From an uncultured Oscillospiraceae bacterium (GTDB lineage Bacteria > Bacillota > Clostridia > Oscillospirales > Ruminococcaceae), in contig USLH01000138.1 of the NCBI GenBank assembly GCA_900555435.1, forward strand, positions 1-6,008: DNA of 6,008 bases, read 5' to 3'. The translations under genes were made by a program, and so were the position numbers. Shown here piece by piece: positions 1 through 5,754 of this stretch; positions within the stretch are counted from its first letter, which is position 1, and the number at the start of each line of letters is the position of its first letter. The notes under the pieces were generated by a model. The model saw only the letters and a program-made list of their open reading frames with translations, had not been told where the DNA came from and made no database searches.

Positions 1-849
1 CTCCTCGCAGAGCGCGCGCTTGGTGTTGAGGTTGTACATGTTCTTCGACCAGTTTTCGATCGTGGAATAGCGCAGCTTGGCGCCCTTCTTGACGTACAGC
101 TCGACGCAGCCCGCATGCAGGTTGGCGACGTTGTACTTCGGCGCGGAGCAGCCCTCGATGAAGTGGAGGTACGCCCCCTCGTCCACGATGATGAGGGTGT
201 GCTCAAACTGCCCGGCGCCTTTGGCGTTTAAACGGAAATAAGACTGCAGCGGGATGGAGACCTGTACCCCCTTTGGCACATACACAAAGGAGCCGCCGGA
301 CCAGACCGCCCCGTGAAGGGCTGCAAACTTGTGATCTCTCGGAGTGACCAGCTTCATGAAGTACTTCCGCACCATATCGGCGTATTCGCCCTTCATGGCG
401 CTTTCCATATCGGTGTAAACCACGCCCTGAGCCGCTACTTCTTCCCGGACGTTGTGGTAAACCAGCTCCGAGTCGTACTGGGCGCCCACGCCGGCCAAGG
501 ATTTCCGCTCCGCCTCCGGGATCCCCAGCCGCTCAAAGGTGTCCTTGATGTCCTGAGGCACGTTTTTCCAGTTGTTCTGCATCTTCGTCTTGGGGCGGAC
601 GTAGGTAGCGATGTGATCGATGTCCAGCCCCTCCAGCGAAGGCCCCCAGTCAGGGACAGGGGTCTCATTGTAGATCTGCAGCGCCTCCAGCCGGAACTGC
701 TGCATCCATACCGGGTCTTCCTTTTCCTCGGACAGCTTCCGGATGATGGCGGGGGTCAGCCCGTCCTCCATCCGGTAGGCGTCGTCTTCCTTATCCCGGA
801 TGTCATAAACGCTGCGGTCGATGTCCGCAACCTGGCTTTTTTCCTTCAT
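1..849 (-). CDS. sufB: SufB, Fe-S cluster assembly scaffold subunit (partial, C-terminus beyond window)
   Basis: SufB is the scaffold subunit of the cytosolic SufBCD complex, on which iron-sulfur clusters are built. I translated the reverse strand by hand: 283 codons stay open from the ATG at 849 to the window edge, against roughly 470 residues for the full family. The opening has the typical SufB acidic start (VYDIRDKEDDAYR), and VRPKTKMQNNWKNVP, ALHGAVWSGGSFVYVPKGV and FIEGCSAPKYN are family hallmarks. R206, N208 (in YFRLN) and C234 (in EGCSAP) keep the spacing of E. coli SufB R226, N228 and C254, the last reported as important for sulfur handling. The second key cysteine region lies outside the window. 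The start is fixed by AGGTG six nt upstream, inside the end of sufC, and by the 1-nt gap after the sufC stop, so translational coupling is likely. Identification is near certain. Confidence 0.97.
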   Translation of the reverse strand, partial: MKEKSQVADIDRSVYDIRDKEDDAYRMEDGLTPAIIRKLSEEKEDPVWMQQFRLEALQIYNETPVPDWGPSLEGLDIDHIATYVRPKTKMQNNWKNVPQDIKDTFERLGIPEAERKSLAGVGAQYDSELVYHNVREEVAAQGVVYTDMESAMKGEYADMVRKYFMKLVTPRDHKFAALHGAVWSGGSFVYVPKGVQVSIPLQSYFRLNAKGAGQFEHTLIIVDEGAYLHFIEGCSAPKYNVANLHAGCVELYVKKGAKLRYSTIENWSKNMYNLNTKRALCEE

Positions 850-850
850 C

Positions 851-1612
851 TCATTCACCTGCCTGCCCGTCCCGGATGGCGCCGAAGCCGTTCTCGTTGA
901 TCTTTTCCACCAGCTCGGCTCCGCCGTTTTTCACGATCACGCCGTTTTCCATGACGTGGGCGGCGTCCACCGTCAGTGCCTCTAAAATCCGGGTGCTGTG
1001 GGTGATAATGAGAAGGGAACCATGGACCCGCTCCTTGTAAAGCTGCACGCCCTGAGACACCGTCCGGACGGCATCCACGTCCAGCCCAGAGTCGGTCTCG
1101 TCCAAGATCGCCAGCTCCGGCTCCAGCATCAGCATCTGCAAGATCTCCGCCTTCTTCTTTTCGCCGCCGGAGAAGCCCACGTTCAGATCCCGCTCGGCAT
1201 AGGACTCGTCCATATTCAGAAGCTTCATCGTTTCATTCAGCTTTTTCTTAAAATCCCACAGACGGAGCCGCTTTCCTGCCTTCTGCTCCAGCGCACTGCG
1301 GATAAAGGAACTCAAGGTCACGCCGGGCACCTCCAAAGGGTTCTGGAAGGAAAGAAAAATGCCCTTTTTCGCCCGCTCGTTGACCGGAAGGTCGGTGATG
1401 TCCTCCCCCTTGAAAAGGATCTGTCCCGAGGTGACGATATACGCCGGGTTTCCGGTGATAGCATAGCCGAGAGTGGATTTTCCGGTACCGTTTGGGCCCA
1501 TTAAAACGTGGGTCTCATCCTTCCCCACCGTCAGGTCGACTCCGTGAAGGATCTCTTTTTCTCCGACGCTGACCCGAAGGTTCCGGACCGCAAGCAATGT
1601 TTTCTCACTCAT
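851..1612 (-). CDS. sufC: SufC, ABC-type ATPase of the SufBCD complex
   Basis: SufC is the soluble ABC ATPase that binds SufB and SufD and powers conformational changes during Fe-S cluster assembly. It is not a transporter. The 253-residue length is normal. Motifs in order are Walker A GPNGTGKST (39-47), Q-loop Gln90 in SFQNP, the ABC signature FSGGEKKK (147-154), Walker B LAILD with catalytic Glu172, D-loop SGLD and H-loop His205 in ITH. The SFQNPLEVPGV stretch and ETDSGLDVDA are typical of SufC rather than of import or export ATPases. The ATG lies within the last codons of the upstream regulator (8-nt overlap), with GAGG about nine nt before it, and the stop is one nt from sufB. All three genes should therefore share one transcript. 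No key residue is missing. Confidence 0.97.
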   Translation of the reverse strand: MSEKTLLAVRNLRVSVGEKEILHGVDLTVGKDETHVLMGPNGTGKSTLGYAITGNPAYIVTSGQILFKGEDITDLPVNERAKKGIFLSFQNPLEVPGVTLSSFIRSALEQKAGKRLRLWDFKKKLNETMKLLNMDESYAERDLNVGFSGGEKKKAEILQMLMLEPELAILDETDSGLDVDAVRTVSQGVQLYKERVHGSLLIITHSTRILEALTVDAAHVMENGVIVKNGGAELVEKINENGFGAIRDGQAGE

Positions 1613-2072
1613 GTTTCTCGTCCTCTTTCTTTTCGCTGCTGCAGCCGCAACAGTCGGTGTGTTGTTTTTTTGAATCCAGAAGATCCTGCAGGGTGTAGCG
1701 GTTCACATAATCGTTGATCTGTTCCTCCAGCCCCTGCCAAAAGGGAAGGGTCGCACAGGTGCAGGTTCCCTCGCACTTTCTCCCGTCTTTTGCAAGACAG
1801 GCCACCAGCGCAAGCTCTCCTTCCGCCGCTTCTAAAATCTCGCCCACCCGGTATTCCGAGGGTTTCCTCCGGAGCTTGTAGCCCCCCGTTTTCCCGATGG
1901 CGCTTTCCACCAGCTCGTGCCGGCAAAGCTCCGTCATGATGCTTTCCAGATATTTGCGGGAGATGTCCTGCCGCACAGCTACGTCTTTTAATCGGATGTA
2001 ACCGTCCGAAGGCTGTTCCGCCATGTCCAGCATGACCCGCAGAGCGTACCGCCCCTTTGAAGAGATCATCAT
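1605..2072 (-). CDS. Rrf2/IscR-family transcriptional regulator with cysteine cluster, probable suf operon regulator
   Basis: This Rrf2-family winged-helix regulator is probably an Fe-S-sensing regulator of its own suf operon. I start it at the ATG at 2072 (155 aa): AAAGGAGA lies 8 nt upstream, and the resulting MMISSKGRYALR aligns with the family opening MKISTKGRYGLR. An in-frame ATG at 2108 would add 12 residues but lies near the predicted transcription start and has no ribosome site. The helix-turn-helix covers about residues 26-55 (LKDVAVRQDISRKYLESIM), followed by the wing KTGGYKL and the linker helix VGEILEAAEGE. C92, C100, C104 and C106 fall where E. coli IscR has C92, C98, C104 and H107, so cluster binding is plausible though the spacing differs. 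The C-terminal tail carries a second cysteine group, CCGC (141, 142, 144). Whether it works as IscR, as a Suf-specific repressor or as a cysteine sensor cannot be told from sequence. Confidence 0.92.
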   Translation of the reverse strand: MMISSKGRYALRVMLDMAEQPSDGYIRLKDVAVRQDISRKYLESIMTELCRHELVESAIGKTGGYKLRRKPSEYRVGEILEAAEGELALVACLAKDGRKCEGTCTCATLPFWQGLEEQINDYVNRYTLQDLLDSKKQHTDCCGCSSEKKEDEKHE

Positions 2073-2080
2073 AGCAAAGA

Positions 2081-2088
2081 TCTCCTTT
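2081..2088 (-). promoter_or_regulatory. Ribosome binding site of the Rrf2 regulator
   Basis: AAAGGAGA on the minus strand lies eight nt before the ATG at 2072 (ten or so from the purine core). It decides the start in favour of the 155-residue form over the longer frame beginning at 2108. Confidence 0.8.
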
Positions 2089-2099
2089 CCGGAATGAAT

Positions 2100-2152
2100 T
2101 CCTATCATTTCAGTAGTTATTATATCCCGTTTCTCCTACCATGTCAATAGGA
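2100..2152. repeat. Two-copy operator-like direct repeat bracketing the suf promoter
   Basis: Two 17-bp near-repeats lie in the same orientation, at 2100-2116 and 2134-2150. On the plus strand they read TCCTATCATTTCAGTAG and TCCTACCATGTCAATAG, identical at 14 of 17 positions, with starts 34 bp apart. The upstream copy extends to a dyad TCCTA-N9-TAGGA (2134-2152) and contains the -35 box. The downstream copy covers the predicted transcription start and keeps only part of the right half-site. This arrangement suits a dimeric repressor blocking polymerase at both ends of the promoter. That the Rrf2 protein encoded next door binds here is inference: the element does not match an IscR consensus that I can recall with certainty. 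Confidence 0.6.
2119..2147 (-). promoter_or_regulatory. Consensus sigma-A promoter of the Rrf2-sufC-sufB operon
   Basis: On the minus strand a perfect -35 TTGACA (2147-2142) and a perfect -10 TATAAT (2124-2119) are separated by 17 nt. The transcription start should fall near 2112, giving a leader of about 40 nt before the regulator's ATG. Such a strong promoter beside a regulator gene is what a repressed, autoregulated operon would show. The promoter overlaps the upstream copy of the repeated operator-like element at 2134-2152. Confidence 0.9.
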
Positions 2153-2460
2153 ATATCTGGCAAAAACTGCCGTCCCTTTCCTCATGCTTTTTTGCAGTTT
2201 TCCATCGTCCCCAAACCACTCCTTTTTCTTCCTTCCGGATCCCTTTTGTACCCTAAAACCGCCCCACTTTTCCCCCAATTTTCCGCCCGCTTCCGTACAG
2301 AAGGATTCCCGACTTACCCCCTTTTTGCCCCATCGCTTTCCCAAATCCTTCCGTCCCCAGCGAGAAACCTCAAGCCGAAGCGCAAATCCGAAGTCTTTCT
2401 TCGGGTTTGCGCTTCGGCTTGAGGTTTCTTCTCACACTTTGGAAAACTTCGAGAAAATTT
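2153..2460. other. Gene-free, pyrimidine-rich intergenic stretch
   Basis: No credible gene lies between the suf promoter and the carboxypeptidase stop codon. The plus strand is strongly pyrimidine-rich (by my count 90 of 120 bases in 2221-2340), so short open frames here encode low-complexity Ser/Pro/Phe or Lys/Gly peptides without homology that I recognise. On the minus strand there are two sets of four G-runs: 2241-2276 (loops of 7, 8 and 6 nt) and 2308-2342 (loops of 6, 6 and 8 nt). An 8-bp inverted repeat AAAACTGC/GCAGTTTT (2163-2170, 2194-2201) and the large hairpin at 2362-2430 are the only other structures seen. Confidence 0.6.
2362..2430 (-). terminator. Long near-perfect hairpin, probable terminator of the carboxypeptidase gene
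   Basis: Arms 2363-2393 and 2399-2429 form a 31-bp stem around a 5-nt loop. The only non-Watson-Crick pair is T2387 with G2405, a G-U wobble in plus-strand RNA. It begins about 30 nt past the carboxypeptidase stop codon, so termination of that minus-strand transcript is the simplest role. The stem is much longer than an ordinary terminator, and only a short T-rich tail (GGTTTCTC) follows on the minus strand. CCGAAG occurs twice in each arm, 13 nt apart. It could instead be a dispersed repeat of the REP or small-palindrome kind that also protects the mRNA 3' end. Confidence 0.65.
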
Positions 2461-3654
2461 TTACCCCAACAAGCTTTTCAACAATAGGGAAAAGGCAGTG
2501 AAAAAATCCATACGGTTTACGCCGGAAGCGGCGGTCAAGGGGATCCTTGCGAGGATGCGGCCTTCTAAGGAAAAGACGGCTTCCCCCAGCACTGCCCCTT
2601 CCTTCACCGGAGCTTCCACGCTTTCCGGCAGGGTCACCGTCCGGGTGACCTCCGCTCCCTTTCCCTTTGGGATCAGCACCGGGCTGCAGCTGCCGGCTTT
2701 CAGCTCCACCTGCTCCTCCACGCCCCGGATCACGTCCGCCGGGATCAGCTCCTCCGCCGGCACCTCCGGCTGGAAGCTCTCGAAAGACGCAAAGCCGTAA
2801 TTCAACAGGGTCTTACAGGCGGAAAAGCGCTGGTCGGAAGTGTCGCTGCCCATGGAAACAGCAATCAGGCTCAGCCCCTGCCGGGTGGCAGAGGCGGAAA
2901 GGCAGCTCCCCGCCCCGTCGGTGGTGCCGGTCTTCAAGCCGGTGCAGCCCTCGTAAAACCGCACCAGCTTGTTGGTGTTCACCAATGAAGTCTTCCCGTC
3001 CCGCAGCGAATCCATCCAGATGGTGGTGTAACGAGTGACCGCCGGGTGCTTCAGAAGCTCCCTTGACATCAACGCAATGTCATACGCCGTGGAAACGTGC
3101 CCTTCCGCATCCAGCCCGGTGGGATTTTTGAAAACGGTGTCCTTCATCCCCAGCGCCTTTGCCCGGGCGTTCATCTGCTTCACAAAGGCGCTTTCGCTGC
3201 CGGAGACCTGCTCCGCCAGCACCATGGAGGCGTCGTTTGCCGATTTGACGGCCGCCGCCTTGAAAAGCTCCTCCACCGTCATGGTCTCTCCCGGCTCCAG
3301 CCAGATCTGGCTCCCGCCCATGGATGCGGCGTGGTCGGAGCAAACCGCCGTGTCCTCCCACCGGAGCTGTCCGTCCTCGATGGCTTCCATCACCAGCAGC
3401 AGGGTCATGATCTTGGTAATGGAAGCCGGCGGCATGGGCTGGTGGGCGTTTTTTTCAAAAAGCAGCTGCCCGCTTCCGGCGTCCATGAGAACGGCGGATT
3501 TGGCGGGGATCTCCTGCGCCGCCGCTGCCGTAGGGACGACCTCCTCCGTGATCCATGCCTCGGCGATCCCGTCGGCGCGAACCCTTCCGGCTGAAAAAAT
3601 CATCATTCCCGCCACGACCAGTGCCGCCCACCGAACTTTCCCTCGCTGCTTCAT
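2461..3654 (-). CDS. D-alanyl-D-alanine carboxypeptidase (DacF/PBP5-like, peptidase S11)
   Basis: This low-molecular-weight penicillin-binding protein removes the terminal D-alanine from peptidoglycan stem peptides outside the cytoplasmic membrane. The 397-residue product opens with a signal peptide: positive MKQRGKVR, hydrophobic core to about residue 22, and likely cleavage after Ala27. The S11 catalytic set is complete: SxxK as S78-I-T-K81, SxN as S138-A-N140, and KTG as K241-T-G243. The peptidase domain runs to about residue 290, followed by a beta-rich PBP5 C-terminal domain (about 295-375). It ends in an amphipathic helix, FFTAFSLLLKSLLG, typical of the membrane anchor of these enzymes. 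AAAAGGAG lies nine nt before the ATG and supports the start. It appears monocistronic, with a large hairpin downstream and a divergent gene upstream. Whether it is the sporulation type (DacF) or the vegetative type cannot be decided here, so I give no symbol. Confidence 0.95.
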   Translation of the reverse strand: MKQRGKVRWAALVVAGMMIFSAGRVRADGIAEAWITEEVVPTAAAAQEIPAKSAVLMDAGSGQLLFEKNAHQPMPPASITKIMTLLLVMEAIEDGQLRWEDTAVCSDHAASMGGSQIWLEPGETMTVEELFKAAAVKSANDASMVLAEQVSGSESAFVKQMNARAKALGMKDTVFKNPTGLDAEGHVSTAYDIALMSRELLKHPAVTRYTTIWMDSLRDGKTSLVNTNKLVRFYEGCTGLKTGTTDGAGSCLSASATRQGLSLIAVSMGSDTSDQRFSACKTLLNYGFASFESFQPEVPAEELIPADVIRGVEEQVELKAGSCSPVLIPKGKGAEVTRTVTLPESVEAPVKEGAVLGEAVFSLEGRILARIPLTAASGVNRMDFFTAFSLLLKSLLG

Positions 3655-3736
3655 CGAAACCCGCTCCTTTTCCCGGGAAACTGCCCCTTTTTGGTTTTAT
3701 TTTATGCCGGGAAAGGGGAAAAAAGACGCCGCCCGC

Positions 3737-3765
3737 TTTCTTTTCCACCGGATCCGTGGTACAAT
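3737..3765 (+). promoter_or_regulatory. Possible promoter of the SGNH hydrolase gene
   Basis: A good -10 TACAAT (3760-3765) has only a weak -35 (TTTCTT, 3737-3742) at 17 nt. The spacer contains the inverted pair CCAC/GTGG (3745-3748, 3756-3759) around a palindromic CGGATCCG, which could be an operator or chance. The start site would fall near 3772, leaving a leader of about 28 nt before the ATG at 3800. The divergent carboxypeptidase promoter must lie in the same 145-bp gap. A TAAAAT on the minus strand at 3704-3699 is a weak candidate for its -10. Confidence 0.4.
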
Positions 3766-3799
3766 GGGAAAAACGAAACCCGGAAAGGTCGGAAACAAA

Positions 3800-4525
3800 A
3801 TGGAAAAACCCGTAAAAATTCTGGCTGTAGGGAATAGCTTCTCCGAAGACGCCACCTTCTATCTTCCCCAGATCGCCGAAGCCGGAGGAAAATCGCTGAT
3901 CTTAGGGCGGCTCTACATCGGCGGCTGCTCGTTGGAGCGGCACTGGACCAACGTCCGCACCAACGAACCTGTTTATGAATATCATCACACCGGCCGCCCC
4001 GACGTTATGGCTTCCATCTCCTACGGGATGAAAGCGGCAGACTGGGACTTTATGACCTTCCAGCAGGCCAGTCATTTCAGCGGGATGCCGGAGACCTATC
4101 ACCCCTTTCTGGAAAACCTTTCCGCTTACGGGAAAGTTCTGGCGCCCCGGGCCAAGCAGGTGATCCATGAGACCTGGGCCTACGCCAAAGACAGCGCCCA
4201 TCCTGCCTTCCCGGATTACGGCTGCGATCAGGAGAAAATGTACGCCTGTTTAAAGGATGCCTATCAGGAAGCGGCAAAGACCATCCTCACCGACGTTTTC
4301 CTCCCCGTGGGCGATGCGTGGCAGCTGGCGCGGGAGCAGTTGGGGGACGTGCTCTGCCGGGACGGCTTCCACGGAAATGAAAAGGGCCGCTATTTAGGCG
4401 CTGCCGTCTGGTACGAGGTGCTGCTAAACGGAAACATTCTGGAAAATACCTTCTGCCCCGACGGGATTACGGAAGCGGAGCTGAACGTACTGAAGCAGTG
4501 CGTCCGAAAGACTCTGGGAAAATAA
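3800..4525 (+). CDS. SGNH/GDSL-type hydrolase, DUF4886-like (cytoplasmic, substrate unknown)
   Basis: The 241-residue protein opens with KILAVGNSFSEDATFYLPQIA, a form of the SGNH block I motif in which Ser13 of GNS would be the nucleophile. The glycine-rich YIGGCSLERHW (39-49) fits block II, and DGFHGNEKGRYLGA places Asp188 and His191 in the D-x-x-H arrangement of block V. This pattern matches the DUF4886/SGNH esterase families as I know them. Family members act on carbohydrate or acyl esters, but the substrate here is unknown. There is no signal peptide or membrane segment, so it should act in the cytoplasm. The frame is open upstream into the carboxypeptidase gene, but those codons are antisense shadow. 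The ATG at 3800 sits just before the conserved beta strand. Its ribosome site is weak (GGAAA, then AAAGG further up). The gene is alone on its transcript, ending at the terminator at 4537-4579. Confidence 0.85.
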   Translation: MEKPVKILAVGNSFSEDATFYLPQIAEAGGKSLILGRLYIGGCSLERHWTNVRTNEPVYEYHHTGRPDVMASISYGMKAADWDFMTFQQASHFSGMPETYHPFLENLSAYGKVLAPRAKQVIHETWAYAKDSAHPAFPDYGCDQEKMYACLKDAYQEAAKTILTDVFLPVGDAWQLAREQLGDVLCRDGFHGNEKGRYLGAAVWYEVLLNGNILENTFCPDGITEAELNVLKQCVRKTLGK

Positions 4526-4536
4526 GAATCCATTTC

Positions 4537-4579
4537 AAACGTTTCGTATATTATATAAGAAATATACGAAACGTTTTTT
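4537..4579 (+). terminator. Intrinsic terminator after the SGNH hydrolase gene
   Basis: A perfect 16-bp inverted repeat (AAACGTTTCGTATATT at 4537-4552, its complement at 4561-4576) encloses an 8-nt loop and runs into six T residues (4574-4579). It starts 11 nt after the stop codon. The stem is unusually AT-rich for this GC-rich region. The opposite strand has a poor T tail, so termination is mainly of plus-strand transcripts. It separates the hydrolase from the CPBP gene. Confidence 0.88.
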
Positions 4580-4623
4580 AGAACAATGTTTACAAAAGAC
4601 CGCTATATTTTCCCTTCTTTTGG

Positions 4624-4632
4624 TGCTATAAT
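4624..4632 (+). promoter_or_regulatory. Extended -10 promoter for the CPBP-tadA unit
   Basis: TGCTATAAT is a perfect -10 hexamer (4627-4632) with the TG extension one nt upstream. No good -35 is found at 16 to 18 nt, where the sequence is AT-rich, and the extension would compensate. The start site near 4639 leaves a leader of about 48 nt that ends in AGGAGG. Lying just after a terminator, it is the natural promoter for the two genes that follow. Confidence 0.7.
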
Positions 4633-4686
4633 GGCCAGTATACGGCAGCTTTTTCCCATCGCTTCTGTCGTTTCAGGAGGGTTTTT

Positions 4687-5736
4687 ATGAACAACCGGTC
4701 ATCCGACTTTCAAAACACGCCTTCCGCCGGACACATCTATGTCAATGGCTATGGCTTTGTAAACGTAGATCCCCGCTTTCAGCAGGAGCGCTCCATCCGC
4801 AAGAACGCCGCCGTCACCGGCCTTGCCCTGACGGAGATCCTGGTGCTTTCGTTGGTCTGCCCTTATCTGGGCGCTCTTTTTTTAAGAGGGATCCTCTCGG
4901 TCTTTAATCCTTCCGGAAACTATGCCGCCGTTCAGGCTCTGACCGAAGTGCGGGAGATCATCAGCTATCTGCTTTCCATGGGCATCCCGTTAGTCACCGC
5001 AACGTCTATTTTAAGACCCCAACGGGGCAGCATCTCCCTGCGCCGGGCCCCGGCAAATGGGCGGATGCTCTCCTATTCGATCCTTGCAGCTCTGGCGGTC
5101 TCCACCCTGATGGGGCTGGTCAGCAGCTTCACTGAGCGGATCTTCGCAAACTTTCACATTCTGGAGCTGACGCCAGACTACCTGCTCCCCAGCACCTCAC
5201 TGGCGCTGCTTCTTTATCTGATCCGGCTTTCCGTCCTTCCGGCCCTGTTTGAGGAGTTTCTGTTCCGTGGGGTGCTGCTCCGCTCCCTGCGGCAATTCGG
5301 CGACGCTTTTGCGCTGATCACCTCCTCCGTTGCCTTCGGGCTGATCCATTACAGCATCACCAAGGATATGAGCGGCTTCGTTTTAGGGCTGATCTTAGGC
5401 TATTATGTGATCCGGACCGGATCGGTCTACACGGCGGTGATCTCCCGGTTTTTAAGCCTGCTGGTGCCGCTGTGCCTGCGGCTTTTGCAGCATATCGCTC
5501 CCCACGCCGTTTATCAGGTAGCGGAATATTCCGTTTACGCCCTGATCCTTGCGGTAGCCATCGGCGTGTTCATCCTCATCTGCCGCAAAGAGGGGAACGC
5601 CTTTATCCTCAGCAGCAGCCACACGGAAGTCCGGATCTCCCGGAAGCTCCGGGTGTACTTTTTAAGCGCTCCCATGGTTCTGGCAGCCGTCCTCTGGATC
5701 GGCCAGATCCTGCGGCACATCCACTTCATCGGCTGA
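4687..5736 (+). CDS. CPBP-family intramembrane protein (CAAX protease-like) lacking the third catalytic motif
   Basis: The 349-residue polytopic membrane protein belongs to the CPBP (CAAX protease and bacteriocin-processing) family. A hydrophilic N-terminal head of about 40 residues (GYGFVNVDPRF) precedes roughly eight hydrophobic segments, near 42-70, 91-109, 128-146, 170-187, 206-222, 227-267, 279-299 and 323-341. Motif 1 is intact as E189-E190-F-L-F-R194, and motif 2 as F217-G-L-I-H221. Where the family normally has a second histidine followed by Asn (HFxNN), this protein has R254-F-L-S-L258, so both residues are lost. The metal-free glutamate protease chemistry of Rce1 homologues may thus be changed or absent. 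AGGAGG six nt before the ATG fixes the start. The gene precedes tadA with an 18-nt gap, so the two are probably cotranscribed. Substrate is unknown, and no bacteriocin gene is visible nearby. Confidence 0.88.
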   Translation: MNNRSSDFQNTPSAGHIYVNGYGFVNVDPRFQQERSIRKNAAVTGLALTEILVLSLVCPYLGALFLRGILSVFNPSGNYAAVQALTEVREIISYLLSMGIPLVTATSILRPQRGSISLRRAPANGRMLSYSILAALAVSTLMGLVSSFTERIFANFHILELTPDYLLPSTSLALLLYLIRLSVLPALFEEFLFRGVLLRSLRQFGDAFALITSSVAFGLIHYSITKDMSGFVLGLILGYYVIRTGSVYTAVISRFLSLLVPLCLRLLQHIAPHAVYQVAEYSVYALILAVAIGVFILICRKEGNAFILSSSHTEVRISRKLRVYFLSAPMVLAAVLWIGQILRHIHFIG

Positions 5737-5741
5737 CCGAA

Positions 5742-5747
5742 AGGAGG
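5742..5747 (+). promoter_or_regulatory. Ribosome binding site of tadA, pointing to a CTG start
   Basis: A full AGGAGG lies seven T residues (5748-5754) before CTG at 5755, which is in the tadA frame. The first in-frame ATG (5785) is 37 nt away, with only a distant GAAGAAG before it. The optimal spacing favours initiation at CTG. Confidence 0.7.
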
Positions 5748-5754
5748 TTTTTTT

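Noticed and set aside
313..900. 195-codon plus-strand open frame across the sufB start
   Set aside because: It is antisense to sufB and the sufC end, has no ribosome site, and gives a His/Val/Leu-rich product typical of the complement of a GC-rich coding strand.
998..1504. 168-codon plus-strand open frame within sufC
   Set aside because: It is a shadow of the sufC coding strand, since all ABC ATPase motifs are on the minus strand.
2073..2108. 12-residue N-terminal extension of the Rrf2 regulator
   Set aside because: The ATG at 2108 is only a few nt from the predicted transcription start and has no ribosome site, and family alignment begins at 2072.
2098..2154. Perfect 8-bp inverted pair ATTCCTAT (2098-2105) and ATAGGAAT (2147-2154) as a looping operator
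   Set aside because: The 17-bp direct repeat in the same interval explains most of these bases better. The inverted pair follows largely from one half-site of each copy.
2141..2501. Short open frames of 66 to 105 codons in the intergenic stretch
   Set aside because: They are low-complexity products of a pyrimidine-rich strand. They overlap the suf promoter or the large hairpin and show no recognisable domain.
3035..3799. Long upstream extension of the hydrolase frame into the carboxypeptidase gene
   Set aside because: The added 255 codons are antisense to a complete S11 peptidase and cross the intergenic promoter region. Homology to SGNH proteins starts at 3800.
4687..5736. Bacteriocin processing or immunity locus around the CPBP gene
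   Set aside because: No small precursor peptide, transporter or regulator gene lies nearby. The neighbours are a hydrolase gene and tadA.
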